NCBI RefSeq assembly: GCF_947494025.1
Contig: NZ_CANLTQ010000006.1
Coordinates: 62,001-126,000, forward strand
Reading direction: 5' to 3'
Source: an uncultured Jannaschia sp.
Lineage (GTDB): Bacteria; Pseudomonadota; Alphaproteobacteria; Rhodobacterales; Rhodobacteraceae
Length of the DNA: 64,000 bases
A program made the translations under genes and the position numbers. The notes under the pieces were generated by a model. That model saw only the letters and a program-made list of their open reading frames with translations. It did no database searches and was not told the origin of the DNA. Of this stretch, positions 32,976 to 41,847 are shown one piece after another; within the stretch, counting starts at the first letter, position 1; each line of letters begins with the position of its first letter.

Positions 32976-35957
32976 TTACGCCGCGGTAATCTTGCACAGC
33001 GTGGTCTTGGTCTCCTGCATCTGGGTGACCGAGTCGTAGCCGTAGGTCTGCGCCGTGTTCGTGGATTCGCCCAGGACGATCGGGTCCGCCCCTTCCGGGT
33101 AGTTCTCCCGCAGATCGCGTCCCTCGAAGATGCCCCCGAAATGGAACGGCATGAAAGCCACCCCCTCGCCAACGCGCGGAGTCACCATCGCCTTGACGAT
33201 GATGCGCCCGCCTTCCGGCCCCTCGACCCAGACATTCGCCCCCTCGGTGATGCCCAGATTGCCGGCGTCGCGGGGATTGATCTCGACGAACATCTCCTGC
33301 TGCAGCTCGGCGAGCCACGGGTTCGACCGCGTCTCGTCGCCGCCGCCCTCGTATTCGACCAGCCGGCCGGAGGTGAGGATGATCGGATACTCCTGACTGA
33401 AGTCCTGCTGCTGGATGGACGCGTAGCGCGTCGGCACACGCCAGAACTTCTTGTCGTCGTAGGTGCCGTATTCCGCCACCAGATCACGGCGCGGCGTGTA
33501 GAGCGGCTCGCGGTGCAGCGGCACCGGATCGGGGAAGGTCCAGACCACGGCGCGCGCCTTGGCATTGCCGAACGGGGCGCAACCATGCGCGATGGCGACC
33601 CGCTGGATGCCGCCCGACAGGTCGGTCTTCCAGTTCACGCCGCCCACCTGCTCGTTGTAGTCGGTCGGCCGTTCGCCCTGGAACTCCACTTCGCCGACCT
33701 CCGGCGTGCCGGGCCGCGTGTCGCGAAAGCCCGAGACCCATTCGATCATCGCGCGCTCGTAGGGCGTCAGGTCGGCGTCCCAGCCGAGATCCTGCAACAT
33801 CTGCATGGTGAACTCGGGATAGCCGTCCTCGATCTCCGAGCCGGGCGTGGCGACGCCCTCGGCCAGGAGGTTCTCGCCGTCGCGCTCCACGCCGAAGCGG
33901 GCGCGGAAGGTCAGTCCGCCCTCGGCCACCGGCATCGACATGTCGTAGAGGTTCGCGGTGCCCGGATGGTTCATCTCCGGCGTACCCCAGGTCGGCCAGG
34001 GCAGGCCGTAGAAGTCGCCGTCCGCCGGCCCGCCGACGGCGCGCAGGGTCTTGCGGTCGAACGTATGCTGGTTCTGCATATGCGTCCGCATCCGCTCCGG
34101 CGATTGTCCGGTATAGCCGATCGTCCACATGCCGCGATTGTATTCGCGCACTAGATCCTCGATCAACGGCTCGTCGCCGTTGACCTCGATGTTGCGGAAG
34201 ATGCGGTCCGCGAAGCCGAACTTCACTGCGAACTTGGCCATGATCGTATGGTCGGGCAGGCTCTCGAAGAGCGGCTCCACGATCTTCTCGCGCCATTGCA
34301 GGGAGCGGTTCGACGCCGTGACGGAGCCGTAGGTCTCGAACTGCGTGGCCGCCGGCAGGAGGTAGACGCCGTCGGTGCGGTCGTTCATCGCCGCCGTCAG
34401 CGTCGGGTAGGGGTCGACCACCACGAGAAGGTCGAGATCCTCCATCGCGGTCTTCATTTCCTTCATGCGCGTCTGGCTGTTGGGAGCGTGGCCCCAGAAG
34501 ATCATCGCGCGGGTGCGGTTCGGCTGATCGAGATTCTCGGCATCCTCCAGTACGCCGTCGATCCAGCGGCTGACCGGGATACCGGTCTCGTTGATCATCG
34601 GCATGTCGGCGCCGTCGGGACCGGCCCCTTCCATGACGTCGAAGTTGCCCTTGAGCCAGTCCAGATCCTCTTCCCAGACGCGGGCCCAGTGCGCCCAGGC
34701 GCCGTCGGTCAGACCGTAATAGCCGGGCAGCGTGTCAGCGAGCACGCCCAAGTCGGTCGCGCCCTGCACGTTGTCGTGGCCGCGGAAGATGTTGGTGCCG
34801 CCGCCGGCCACGCCCATGTTCCCCAGCGCGAGCTGCAGGATGCAATAGGCACGGGTGTTGTTGTTGCCGTTGGTGTGCTGCGTGCCGCCCATGCACCAGA
34901 TCACGGTGCCCGGTCGGTTTTCGGCCAGCGTGCGCGCGACGCGTGCAAGCTGTGCGGAAGAGGCGCCAGTGACGCGCTCCACTTCCTCGGGGGTCCAGCG
35001 GGCGACCTCCTCGCGGATGCGGTCCATACCCCAGACACGGGTGCGGATGAACTCCTCGTCCTCCCACCCGTTCTCGAAAATGTGCCACAGAAGGCCCCAG
35101 ACCAGCGCCACGTCGGTGCCCGGCCGGAAGCGCACGTATTCGTCGGCATGCGCGGCCGTGCGCGTGAAGCGCGGATCGCAGACGATCAGCGGCGCGGCGT
35201 TCTCCTCCTTCGACTTGAGGATGTGCAGCAGCGAGACGGGATGCGCCTCGGCCGGATTGCCGCCGATGATGAAGATCGCCTTGGAGTTCAGGATGTCGTT
35301 GTAGCTGTTGGTCATGGCGCCGTAGCCCCATGTGTTCGCCACGCCCGCCACGGTGGTCGAGTGGCAGATGCGCGCCTGATGGTCGACGTTGTTGGTGCCC
35401 CAGTAGGCGGCGAACTTGCGGAACAGGTAGGCCTGCTCGTTGCTGTGCTTGGCCGAACCCAGCCAGTACACGGAATCGGGCCCCGATTCCTGCTTGATCT
35501 CGAGCAGCCGGTCGCCGACCTCGTCGATCGCCTGCGCCCAGGAGATCCGCTCCCACACGCCGCCGACCTTCTTCATCGGGTATTTCAGCCGCCGCTCGCC
35601 GTGGGCGTGCTCGCGGACCGAGGCGCCCTTGGCGCAATGCGCACCCATGTTGAACGGCGATTCGTAGCCCGGTTCCTGCCCGAACCAGACGCCGTTCTGG
35701 ACCTCGGCGATCACGGTGCAGCCGACGGAGCAATGCGTGCAGACCGACTTCACCTTGGTGACGCCCTCGTCCACGGGGTATTCGGCCTGCTGGGCCCTGG
35801 CGACCGTGCCGCCGGTCGCGCCGATGGCGGCAAGCCCGCCGATGGCGAGGCCCGAACCGCGCAGGAAGGCGCGACGGTCGACGCCGTGCCGCGCCACGCG
35901 GTCGATCAGGCCGGTGCCGCCGCTGCGGGGGGCGTCCGTGGTCTTTCTGCGAAGCAT
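32976..35957 (-). CDS. Formate dehydrogenase, catalytic alpha subunit (periplasmic, Cys-type)
   Basis: A 993-residue Mo/W-bis-pterin enzyme oxidising formate to CO2. The N-terminus carries a Tat signal (RRAFLRGSG at 28-36) and the protein is therefore exported folded with its metal cofactor. A [4Fe-4S] site uses Cys73, 76, 80 and 108. The active-site ligand is Cys198 in ARICHSTTVAG, where E. coli FdnG has selenocysteine. MoCo-binding stretches include NPAEAHPVSLLHIL, GGTQHTNGNNNTR and, in the C-terminal domain, ILTSGRLVEYEGGGDETRSN with the aspartate-decarboxylase-like fold. The nearby TupABC suggests tungsten rather than molybdenum, which is inference. Confidence 0.95.
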   Translation of the reverse strand: MLRRKTTDAPRSGGTGLIDRVARHGVDRRAFLRGSGLAIGGLAAIGATGGTVARAQQAEYPVDEGVTKVKSVCTHCSVGCTVIAEVQNGVWFGQEPGYESPFNMGAHCAKGASVREHAHGERRLKYPMKKVGGVWERISWAQAIDEVGDRLLEIKQESGPDSVYWLGSAKHSNEQAYLFRKFAAYWGTNNVDHQARICHSTTVAGVANTWGYGAMTNSYNDILNSKAIFIIGGNPAEAHPVSLLHILKSKEENAAPLIVCDPRFTRTAAHADEYVRFRPGTDVALVWGLLWHIFENGWEDEEFIRTRVWGMDRIREEVARWTPEEVERVTGASSAQLARVARTLAENRPGTVIWCMGGTQHTNGNNNTRAYCILQLALGNMGVAGGGTNIFRGHDNVQGATDLGVLADTLPGYYGLTDGAWAHWARVWEEDLDWLKGNFDVMEGAGPDGADMPMINETGIPVSRWIDGVLEDAENLDQPNRTRAMIFWGHAPNSQTRMKEMKTAMEDLDLLVVVDPYPTLTAAMNDRTDGVYLLPAATQFETYGSVTASNRSLQWREKIVEPLFESLPDHTIMAKFAVKFGFADRIFRNIEVNGDEPLIEDLVREYNRGMWTIGYTGQSPERMRTHMQNQHTFDRKTLRAVGGPADGDFYGLPWPTWGTPEMNHPGTANLYDMSMPVAEGGLTFRARFGVERDGENLLAEGVATPGSEIEDGYPEFTMQMLQDLGWDADLTPYERAMIEWVSGFRDTRPGTPEVGEVEFQGERPTDYNEQVGGVNWKTDLSGGIQRVAIAHGCAPFGNAKARAVVWTFPDPVPLHREPLYTPRRDLVAEYGTYDDKKFWRVPTRYASIQQQDFSQEYPIILTSGRLVEYEGGGDETRSNPWLAELQQEMFVEINPRDAGNLGITEGANVWVEGPEGGRIIVKAMVTPRVGEGVAFMPFHFGGIFEGRDLRENYPEGADPIVLGESTNTAQTYGYDSVTQMQETKTTLCKITAA

Positions 35958-35970
35958 CTCGTTCCCTCCC

Positions 35971-36153
35971 TCAGAAACGTGCGCTGGCGTAATAGGCGCG
36001 GGTCTGCTCGGTATCCGCGAGGCCGGTCTCCGACCGGGGCGCCGCCTGGGCCTCCTCCGTTCCCGCGACGCTGGCGGCGGCCGCGGCGGCCGGCGCGGTG
36101 GCGGCGAGCTTCAGGAAATTGCGGCGGCTCTTGTCTTTCGTCTCGGTCATCAT
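35971..36153 (-). CDS. Formate dehydrogenase-associated Tat-signal small protein
   Basis: A 60-residue protein that is almost entirely a Tat signal: KDKSRRNFLKLAATAPAAAA, then an AQA-type cleavage site and about 22 mature residues (APRSETGLADTEQTRAYYAS...). Similar short Tat-signal proteins sit immediately before FDH alpha genes in many proteobacteria, and are sometimes annotated 'formate dehydrogenase region TAT target'. Its role is unknown. It may help Tat export or cofactor insertion. It lies 13 bases upstream of the alpha subunit in the operon. Confidence 0.82.
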   Translation of the reverse strand: MMTETKDKSRRNFLKLAATAPAAAAAASVAGTEEAQAAPRSETGLADTEQTRAYYASARF

Positions 36154-36177
36154 CGGATCCTCCAGAAGGCGCGGCGC

Positions 36178-36792
36178 TCAGGCGGCCGCGAGCCGGAACG
36201 CCTCGCGTTCGATGTTCATGAATTCACGTCCGACCGCGCCGACCGCGGCATAGACCCGGCCACCCTTCGATGTCGCGAGGTCGTTGAGGAAGTGCCCGGC
36301 CCAGGGGCCGACATGCCGTGCCCAGAAGTCGCGCTGTTGCGACATGGCGACCGGCGCGCCGAAGCGGCCGACGATGATCGCGCCCATCACCTCCATCAGC
36401 GAGGCGATGCCGTCCTCCGGCTCGAACACCGTCTCGGCCCGTGCGAGCCCGAGGCGGGCGAAGTCCCGGCGCAGAGCCGCGAGCGGCTTTTCGTTCAGGA
36501 AGCCCGTCAGGTAATAGCTCGCATAGGGCAGGAGCTCCCCGCGGCCGAGCCCGATAAAGAGCGCGTCGTATTCGCGACGGACCGTCTTCGGATCGGCGCG
36601 GCGGGCGACCTGCGCGAGCCCGGAGATTGCACGGCCGAGCGGCGTGCCGTCCCCGGACAGCGCGGCGGTCTGCTCCAGTGTCATCGCATCCATCGGTCGG
36701 GCGAGGACGAGACCAAGATAATTGTAGAGGTCCGCCCGCAGCCGATCCTCCTCCGACGGACCGTCATGCGGCAGGGGCGCGGTGGCGTTCAT
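36178..36792 (-). CDS. TorD/DmsD-family chaperone for formate dehydrogenase
   Basis: A 204-residue all-helical protein of the TorD family, cytosolic redox-enzyme maturation chaperones that bind Tat signals and guard cofactor loading. Family-type elements are RADLYNYLGLVLARPMDAM near the start, then VRREYDALFIGLGRGELLPYASYYLTGFLNEKPL (the EYxxLFxG...PxxSxYL pattern) and FWARHVGPWAGHFLNDL. Its start overlaps the DUF3306 stop, and the Tat micro-protein and alpha subunit follow. The obvious client is the FDH alpha subunit. Confidence 0.88.
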   Translation of the reverse strand: MNATAPLPHDGPSEEDRLRADLYNYLGLVLARPMDAMTLEQTAALSGDGTPLGRAISGLAQVARRADPKTVRREYDALFIGLGRGELLPYASYYLTGFLNEKPLAALRRDFARLGLARAETVFEPEDGIASLMEVMGAIIVGRFGAPVAMSQQRDFWARHVGPWAGHFLNDLATSKGGRVYAAVGAVGREFMNIEREAFRLAAA

Positions 36793-37373
36793 GTCTCCCT
36801 GTCCTCCTCGAACGTGAAGCGCATCCGCCTCGATGGCTCCACAGGCGCGGATACGTCCTGCCGCGCTCCGTCTTCCGAGGTGCTAGATTCCACGTTCGCC
36901 GGGTCATCGGCAAGTTCTATTTCCGTCTGATCTTGCGGCACATTTTCCTGATTCTTTTCGTCGGAATCCGCTTGGGCGAGCTTGCGCACATGCGCGGCGA
37001 GGCCCCGGCCGACTTCGTAGCTCGTTCTCAGCGGCGCGCCGTTGAGGCCGTCGCCGGTGAAATCCCCGTCGTAATCGTTGAGCCCGTCCAGGTTGGCCAG
37101 AACCGGGTTCGACCGCCATAGTGCCCGCAGGGCGCGGTTGCGGATGTGTTGCGGCACGATCCGGCGGAGGAACACGGAAACGTCGTCGCCGGAAACGACG
37201 CCGTCCGGGTCGGGCAGATTGAGCCGCGCGAGAATCTCCGCGTCGGGTAGATCGTCCAGCTCCGCCTGCTCCGCGCGCAGGGCTTCCGCATCCGCGGCCC
37301 CCGCCTCCGCCTCGCGGGCGGCGCGTTCCTCGGCCTCGACGGCTTGCCTGCGGCGGGACCAGAAGTCGCTCAT
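36789..37373 (-). CDS. DUF3306 domain protein (formate dehydrogenase accessory)
   Basis: A 194-residue soluble protein starting MSDFWSRRRQAVEAEERAAR, the DUF3306 hallmark. An acidic helix and LDDLPDAEILARLNLPDPD follow, then a conserved core (FLRRIVPQHIRNRALRALWR onto SNPVLANLDGLNDYDGDFT). The C-terminus is low-complexity and acidic. DUF3306 is found in FDH clusters next to DUF3305 but has no assigned biochemical role. The ATG at 37373 overlaps the DUF3305 stop (ATGA), and its own stop overlaps torD. Confidence 0.85.
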   Translation of the reverse strand: MSDFWSRRRQAVEAEERAAREAEAGAADAEALRAEQAELDDLPDAEILARLNLPDPDGVVSGDDVSVFLRRIVPQHIRNRALRALWRSNPVLANLDGLNDYDGDFTGDGLNGAPLRTSYEVGRGLAAHVRKLAQADSDEKNQENVPQDQTEIELADDPANVESSTSEDGARQDVSAPVEPSRRMRFTFEEDRET

Positions 37374-37921
37374 TTGCGGGACCGGAGCGATTGCGGGTTG
37401 CGCCAGACATCGGCCTCCTGCGCGATGCGCGGATCGCCCACGCCGTCCTGCGCCGCGCCCTCGCGTCGCCGGTCGCGCTGCCGCTTCACGAAGGGCTCGT
37501 CCACGTGGTGGAGGGCCACGAAAGCCTCTACCCATTCGATCATGCCCCCGGGCATCGCCACCTTCTCCACCCGATCCTCGGCGTCGACCTCGTGGAAGCT
37601 CGCCTCGAAGGGGGAGGCCGTCACATGCGTCGCGTGCGGCCGGCCCGGGCCGTGCAGCGCGACCCAGACAGAAGGGACCTGCGCCGTCAGATTCTGGATC
37701 AGGCTGTCGGTATCCTTGCGGTGAAGCTGCAGCACCAGCGTCGTGGCGTGGAACTCCTCGACCGGCCCGTCGCGGAAGACCGGCTTCCATTGCGCCGGTC
37801 CGGCATGCGGAACGATTCCGGCCAGCGTCCAGACCTCGGACATCCAGCGGGTCACGCCGGGACTGCGGCGGATCAGGACACCGACGGGCATCTCGGCGAT
37901 CTTGGGGGCGGCATCATGCAT
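37370..37921 (-). CDS. DUF3305 domain protein (formate dehydrogenase accessory)
   Basis: A 183-residue soluble protein. The DUF3305 core is PVGVLIRRSPGVTRWMSEVW, then FHATTLVLQLHRKDTDSLIQNL, VPSVWVALHG and HVTASPFEASFHEVDAEDRVEKVAM. The C-terminus is charged and helical (VKRQRDRRREG). It is the first gene of the minus-strand FDH operon. The start at 37921 (MHDAAPKIAEMPV) is chosen because the longer reading from 38002 has a compositionally odd Arg-rich leader and would leave almost no promoter space before the divergent gene. Function unknown. Confidence 0.83.
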   Translation of the reverse strand: MHDAAPKIAEMPVGVLIRRSPGVTRWMSEVWTLAGIVPHAGPAQWKPVFRDGPVEEFHATTLVLQLHRKDTDSLIQNLTAQVPSVWVALHGPGRPHATHVTASPFEASFHEVDAEDRVEKVAMPGGMIEWVEAFVALHHVDEPFVKRQRDRRREGAAQDGVGDPRIAQEADVWRNPQSLRSRK

Positions 37922-38031
37922 CGGCGCAGATTGCCGCATTCCGCCCCGGAGGCGAAGCGAAAAAGCGCGCGACGCTTGCAACCGGGGCGCGTGCATGTGC
38001 ATCTGCCTCCGATCTTCCAGGAGGGACCACC

Positions 38032-39945
38032 ATGGCCGGACGTCTCGTCTTGTGTAGCTGTGCCGGAACGCAGGACGTCCGGGCTGAGGCCCTCGCCTCG
38101 GCGTCCGGGCGGAGCTGCGACCGCGTTCATTCGGCGCTGTGCTGCGCCGCGCCCGAGGTCGTGGCCGAAGCCTTCGCCGCGCCCGACACGTTGATGGCCT
38201 GCGAACAGGAGGCGGCGCGTCTCACGGCGCTCGCGGCGGAGGGGGGCGTCGGCGCGCCGCGCTTCGTCGACATCCGCGACCGGGCGGGCTGGACCGACGA
38301 CGGCGATCCGACCGCCAAGCAGGCCGCGCTCCTGGCCGAGGCGGCGTTGCCGGTTCCGGATACACCGATGATCGACGTCGCTTCCGAAGGGCTCTGCCTC
38401 GTTGTCGGGCCGGAAGACGTCGCGATGGCGGCGGCGCTCCGCCTGAAAGACATCCTGGCCGTCACCGTTCTGCTGCCCGAAGGGGCCGAGGCGCCCGAGG
38501 AACGGGGCGTCGAGGCCGTTTCCGGCCGCATCCGCCGGGCCAGCGGCGGGTTCGAGCTGACGCTCGATGGGCTGCGGCAGATCGACCCGGCGGGCCGCGA
38601 GATCGTTTTCGGGGCGCCCCGCGACGGCGCCCGGACGCGGTGCGACGTGATCCTCGACCTTTCGGGCGGCACCCCGCTCTTTCCCGCGCATCACAAGCGC
38701 GACGGCTACCTGCGCCCCGATCCCGGTCGCCCGCAGGCGGTCGCGGATGCGGTGCTGGCCGCGTCGCAACTCGTCGGAACGTTCGAGAAGACGCTGCATG
38801 TGCGTGTCGAGCCGTCGCTCTGCGCCCATTCGCGGGCCGAGCAGACGGGCTGCACCCGCTGCCTCGACCTTTGCCCGACCGGGGCGATCTTGCCGGCGGG
38901 GGAGCACGTGACCGTCGATCCCATGGTCTGCGCCGGCTGCGGCGCCTGCGCCTCCGTCTGCCCCTCCAGCGCCATCACCTACGACGCGCCGCCGGTCGAG
39001 GACACGTTCCGCCGGATCGAGGTGCTGGCGCGGACCTATCGGGACCGCGCCGCCGACCCGACGCTCCTCGTCCACGACGAGCACGGGCGGGAGATGATCG
39101 CGCTCGCCGCCCGTCACGGGCGTGGCCTTCCGGCCCATGCCGTGCCGCTGGAACTGCCGGCCCTCGCGGCCTTCGGCCATGCCGAGTCCATGGCGGCATT
39201 GGGCGCGGGCTTCGCACGGGTCGACATCCTGCCGGGACCGCGGACGGAGCGCGATCCGTTGCTGGCGCAGATCGCGCTCGCCAACGCGCTCGCCGGCCGG
39301 GAGGCCGTGCGCCTTCTCGACGCGACCGAGCCCGACGCGCTCGAGGCGGAGACCCGCGCCCCGGTGCCGTCCGCCGTGGCCGAGCCCATCCTGCCGCTCG
39401 GGACCCGCCGTCAGGTCACGCGCGTGGCGGCCGCGGCGCTTCACGACGGGGCGCCGGTCCTGCCGCTGCCCGAGGGCGCGCCATACGGCGCCGTTCTGCT
39501 GGATCGCGACGCCTGCACGCTCTGCCTGTCCTGCGTATCGCTCTGCCCCTCGGGCGCGCTTCTCGACAATCCCGACCGGCCGGAAGTGCGGTTCGTCGAG
39601 GATGCGTGCCTGCAATGCGGCCTCTGCGCCAATATCTGCCCTGAGGATGCCATCGCGCTCGAGCCGCGGCTCGACCTGTCTCCCGATGCGCTCTCGCCGC
39701 GCGTGCTGAACGCGGAGGAGCCGGCGCTCTGCGTCGAATGCGGCAAGCCCTTCGGCGTCGCCTCCACCATCGAGCGGATCGCCGGGATGCTGGCCGACCG
39801 CCATCCGGCCTTCGGAGCGGAGAAGGCGCGGATGATCCGCATGTGCGATACCTGCCGGGTGAACGCGATGGCGCATTCCACCGACAGCCCCTTCGCCGCC
39901 GCCCCCCGATTGCGGCCGCGCACCGCCGAAGACTACCTCAACTAG
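38032..39945 (+). CDS. Large 4Fe-4S ferredoxin-type protein of the formate dehydrogenase cluster
   Basis: A 637-residue cytosolic iron-sulfur protein. Residues 1-60 hold a Cys-rich start (LVLCSCAGTQ, SALCCAAP, MACEQEA). The mid region has two ferredoxin motifs (CTRCLDLCP and CAGCGACASVCP). A further pair lies near residues 500-535 (CTLCLSCVSLCP, CLQCGLCANICP). The C-terminus adds CVECGKPFG and CDTCRVNAM. That suggests at least four [4Fe-4S] centres. Homologues sit in FDH clusters of related bacteria; the role, electron donor or maturation scaffold, is not established. The start is ATG 38032 after AGGAGGGACCACC, and DUF6494 follows after nine bases. Confidence 0.85.
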   Translation: MAGRLVLCSCAGTQDVRAEALASASGRSCDRVHSALCCAAPEVVAEAFAAPDTLMACEQEAARLTALAAEGGVGAPRFVDIRDRAGWTDDGDPTAKQAALLAEAALPVPDTPMIDVASEGLCLVVGPEDVAMAAALRLKDILAVTVLLPEGAEAPEERGVEAVSGRIRRASGGFELTLDGLRQIDPAGREIVFGAPRDGARTRCDVILDLSGGTPLFPAHHKRDGYLRPDPGRPQAVADAVLAASQLVGTFEKTLHVRVEPSLCAHSRAEQTGCTRCLDLCPTGAILPAGEHVTVDPMVCAGCGACASVCPSSAITYDAPPVEDTFRRIEVLARTYRDRAADPTLLVHDEHGREMIALAARHGRGLPAHAVPLELPALAAFGHAESMAALGAGFARVDILPGPRTERDPLLAQIALANALAGREAVRLLDATEPDALEAETRAPVPSAVAEPILPLGTRRQVTRVAAAALHDGAPVLPLPEGAPYGAVLLDRDACTLCLSCVSLCPSGALLDNPDRPEVRFVEDACLQCGLCANICPEDAIALEPRLDLSPDALSPRVLNAEEPALCVECGKPFGVASTIERIAGMLADRHPAFGAEKARMIRMCDTCRVNAMAHSTDSPFAAAPRLRPRTAEDYLN

Positions 39946-39954
39946 GAGACGATC

Positions 39955-40146
39955 ATGGCCGACGATTTCAACATGTCGATGCGCAAGTTCCTCAAGCAGG
40001 TCGGCGTGACCTCCCAGCAGGAGATCGAGAAGGCCGCGCGCGAGAGCGGCCGCGCCGGACCGTTCCAGGCGAAGGTGGTGCTGACGGTCGACGGGCTCGA
40101 CCTCGAGCACGTCATCACCGGCACGATCAACGGCAGCCCCGAATGA
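39955..40146 (+). CDS. DUF6494 family small protein
   Basis: A 63-residue soluble protein: a helical N-terminal half (DDFNMSMRKFLKQVGVTSQQ, EIEKAARES) and a beta hairpin (FQAKVVLTVDGLDLEHVITG). I recognise it as DUF6494, small proteins encoded with Mrp ATPases in FDH clusters. It lies between the Fe-S protein and apbC, overlapping the latter's start (ATGA). That suggests a partner of the Fe-S carrier, which is inference. There are no cysteines, so it does not bind a cluster itself. Confidence 0.82.
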   Translation: MADDFNMSMRKFLKQVGVTSQQEIEKAARESGRAGPFQAKVVLTVDGLDLEHVITGTINGSPE

Positions 40147-41207
40147 GCGGACCGACGCGCGAGGAGGTCCTCGCGACGCTGAAGGAGGTGCGAACGCCGG
40201 AAGGAACGGACCTCGTCTCGGCCGGCCTCGTCCGTGCGCTCTCCGTGGCCGAGGGCGCGGTGCGCTTCGTCATGGAGGTTCCGCCGAGCCGGGGAAGGGC
40301 GATGGAGCCGGTCCGCGCCGAGGCGGAAGCGGCGCTCGCCGCGCTGCCGGGCGTGCTGAAGGCGAGCGTCCTGCTGACCGCGCATAACGAGACGGCGCCG
40401 CCCGAGCTGACGCCCCGGCGGCCGGCCGAGCCCGCGGGGCCGCAACCGGTCCCGGGCGTGGATCGCATCCTTGCCATCGCCAGCGGAAAGGGTGGGGTGG
40501 GCAAGTCGACGCTGACCGCGAACCTCGCCGTGGCGCTGGCGGCCGAGGGGCGGCGCGTGGGGCTTCTCGACGCGGACGTCTACGGACCAAGCCAGCCGCG
40601 CATGCTGGGCGTGTCGGGCCGGCCGGCCTCGCCCGATGGCAAGACGATCCTGCCGCTGCGCAACCACGGCGTCACCATGATGTCGATGGGCCTGATGACG
40701 AACGAGGATCAGGCGGTCGTCTGGCGCGGCCCGATGCTGATGGGCGCCCTGCAGCAGATGATGAATCAGGTCCAGTGGGGCGCGCTCGACGTGCTGCTGG
40801 TGGACCTGCCGCCTGGCACGGGCGACGTGCAGATGACGCTCGCCCAGAAGTTCCGGGTGGACGGCGCCATCGTGATCTCGACGCCGCAAGACGTGGCCCT
40901 CATCGACGCGCGCAAGGGGATCGACATGTTCCGGCAGATGAACGTGCCGGTCGTGGGCATGGTCGAGAACATGTCCACGCATGTCTGCTCCAATTGCGGC
41001 CACGAGGAGCATATCTTCGGACATGGTGGCGTGACGGTGGAGGCGGCGAAGCTGGGCGTGCCGCTTCTGGCGGAGATCCCGCTTCACCTGTCGATCCGAG
41101 TCGCGGCCGATGGCGGCGCGCCGGTCGTCGCTTCGAAGCCGCAGGGGCCGGAGGCGGCGTCGTTCCGCGCGCTTGCCCGCCGGCTGGTGACGGACGGCCA
41201 TGCCTGA
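40143..41207 (+). CDS. apbC: Mrp/NBP35 (ApbC) family Fe-S cluster carrier ATPase
   Basis: A 354-residue P-loop protein that assembles and transfers [4Fe-4S] clusters. An N-terminal MIP18/DUF59-like domain (TREEVLATLKEVRTPEGTDL) precedes the deviant Walker A GKGGVGKST at 115-123. LLDADVYGPSQPRMLG, the switch region VDLPPGTGDVQMTL, and the paired cysteines Cys282 and Cys285 (CSNCG) that bridge a cluster in dimers follow. The position between the multi-cluster ferredoxin protein and the ligase-like gene suggests a dedicated copy for the FDH system rather than a housekeeping one. Confidence 0.93.
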   Translation: MSGPTREEVLATLKEVRTPEGTDLVSAGLVRALSVAEGAVRFVMEVPPSRGRAMEPVRAEAEAALAALPGVLKASVLLTAHNETAPPELTPRRPAEPAGPQPVPGVDRILAIASGKGGVGKSTLTANLAVALAAEGRRVGLLDADVYGPSQPRMLGVSGRPASPDGKTILPLRNHGVTMMSMGLMTNEDQAVVWRGPMLMGALQQMMNQVQWGALDVLLVDLPPGTGDVQMTLAQKFRVDGAIVISTPQDVALIDARKGIDMFRQMNVPVVGMVENMSTHVCSNCGHEEHIFGHGGVTVEAAKLGVPLLAEIPLHLSIRVAADGGAPVVASKPQGPEAASFRALARRLVTDGHA

Positions 41208-41847
41208 CTTCCCGCCGCTCCTCCGCGGCGTGGCGGCGGACGATCCACGGGCTGCGGCGGTGGCGGCGGCGCGGGCCGGCTGCGACGGCGGGACGATCTT
41301 CTGGCGGGCCGGCGACGCGCTCGAGGCGGCGGTGGTCTTCGCCCCCGACGTGCCGCTCGACCGCGCCATGCAGATGCTGCCGCTCTGCGCCGTGGCGCTC
41401 CGCGACGCGCTGGGGGCGATCGGGCCGTCCGAGCTGCCGGTCCACCTCGCCTGGGACGGGCGGCTGCTCGTGAACGGCGGCGGGGCGGGACGCGTCACTC
41501 CGGTCGCGGAAGCACGGGGGACCGACGCGGTGCCCGACTGGCTCCTCGTCCACGTGACCCTCCAATTCCTGCCCTCGGGCGCGACGGAGACGGCCCTTTG
41601 GCAGGAGGGGTGCGGCGAGGTGACCGCGGACGCGCTTCTGGAAAGCTGGGCGCGGCATTTGATGCACCGCCTCGCCGAGTGGGAGGATGATCCGCGCGCG
41701 CTGCACGCCGAACGCGAGGCCGCCGCCTGGGAGGTCGAGGCGAAGGATGCGACCTATCTCGGCCTCGACGAAAGGTTCGGGCGCTTGCGCCGGGCGGGCG
41801 GGGCGACGAGACTGGACCCGCTTACCGATCTTCTGGAGCTGCCGTGA
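41200..41847 (+). CDS. Biotin/lipoate--protein ligase family protein (DUF4444-type)
   Basis: A 215-residue protein with a ligase-like fold: PLLRGVAADDPRAAAVAAAR, AGCDGGTIFWRAGD, LDRAMQMLPLCAVALRDALG, and IGPSELPVHLAWDGRLLVNG, where active ligases have the GRGR...W and KWPND regions. Here the PND-type lysine loop is LAWDGRLLVNGGGAGR, without the catalytic Lys. I would therefore call it a ligase-fold protein of uncertain activity. It overlaps the apbC end by eight bases and DUF6505 by four, so is firmly in the operon. Its position suggests an FDH-related role. Confidence 0.7.
   Translation: MPDFPPLLRGVAADDPRAAAVAAARAGCDGGTIFWRAGDALEAAVVFAPDVPLDRAMQMLPLCAVALRDALGAIGPSELPVHLAWDGRLLVNGGGAGRVTPVAEARGTDAVPDWLLVHVTLQFLPSGATETALWQEGCGEVTADALLESWARHLMHRLAEWEDDPRALHAEREAAAWEVEAKDATYLGLDERFGRLRRAGGATRLDPLTDLLELP

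Noticed and set aside
32976-35957. Selenocysteine-type formate dehydrogenase
   Set aside because: The catalytic position reads a normal Cys codon (TGC) in ARICHS, not TGA, and no SECIS-like need arises.
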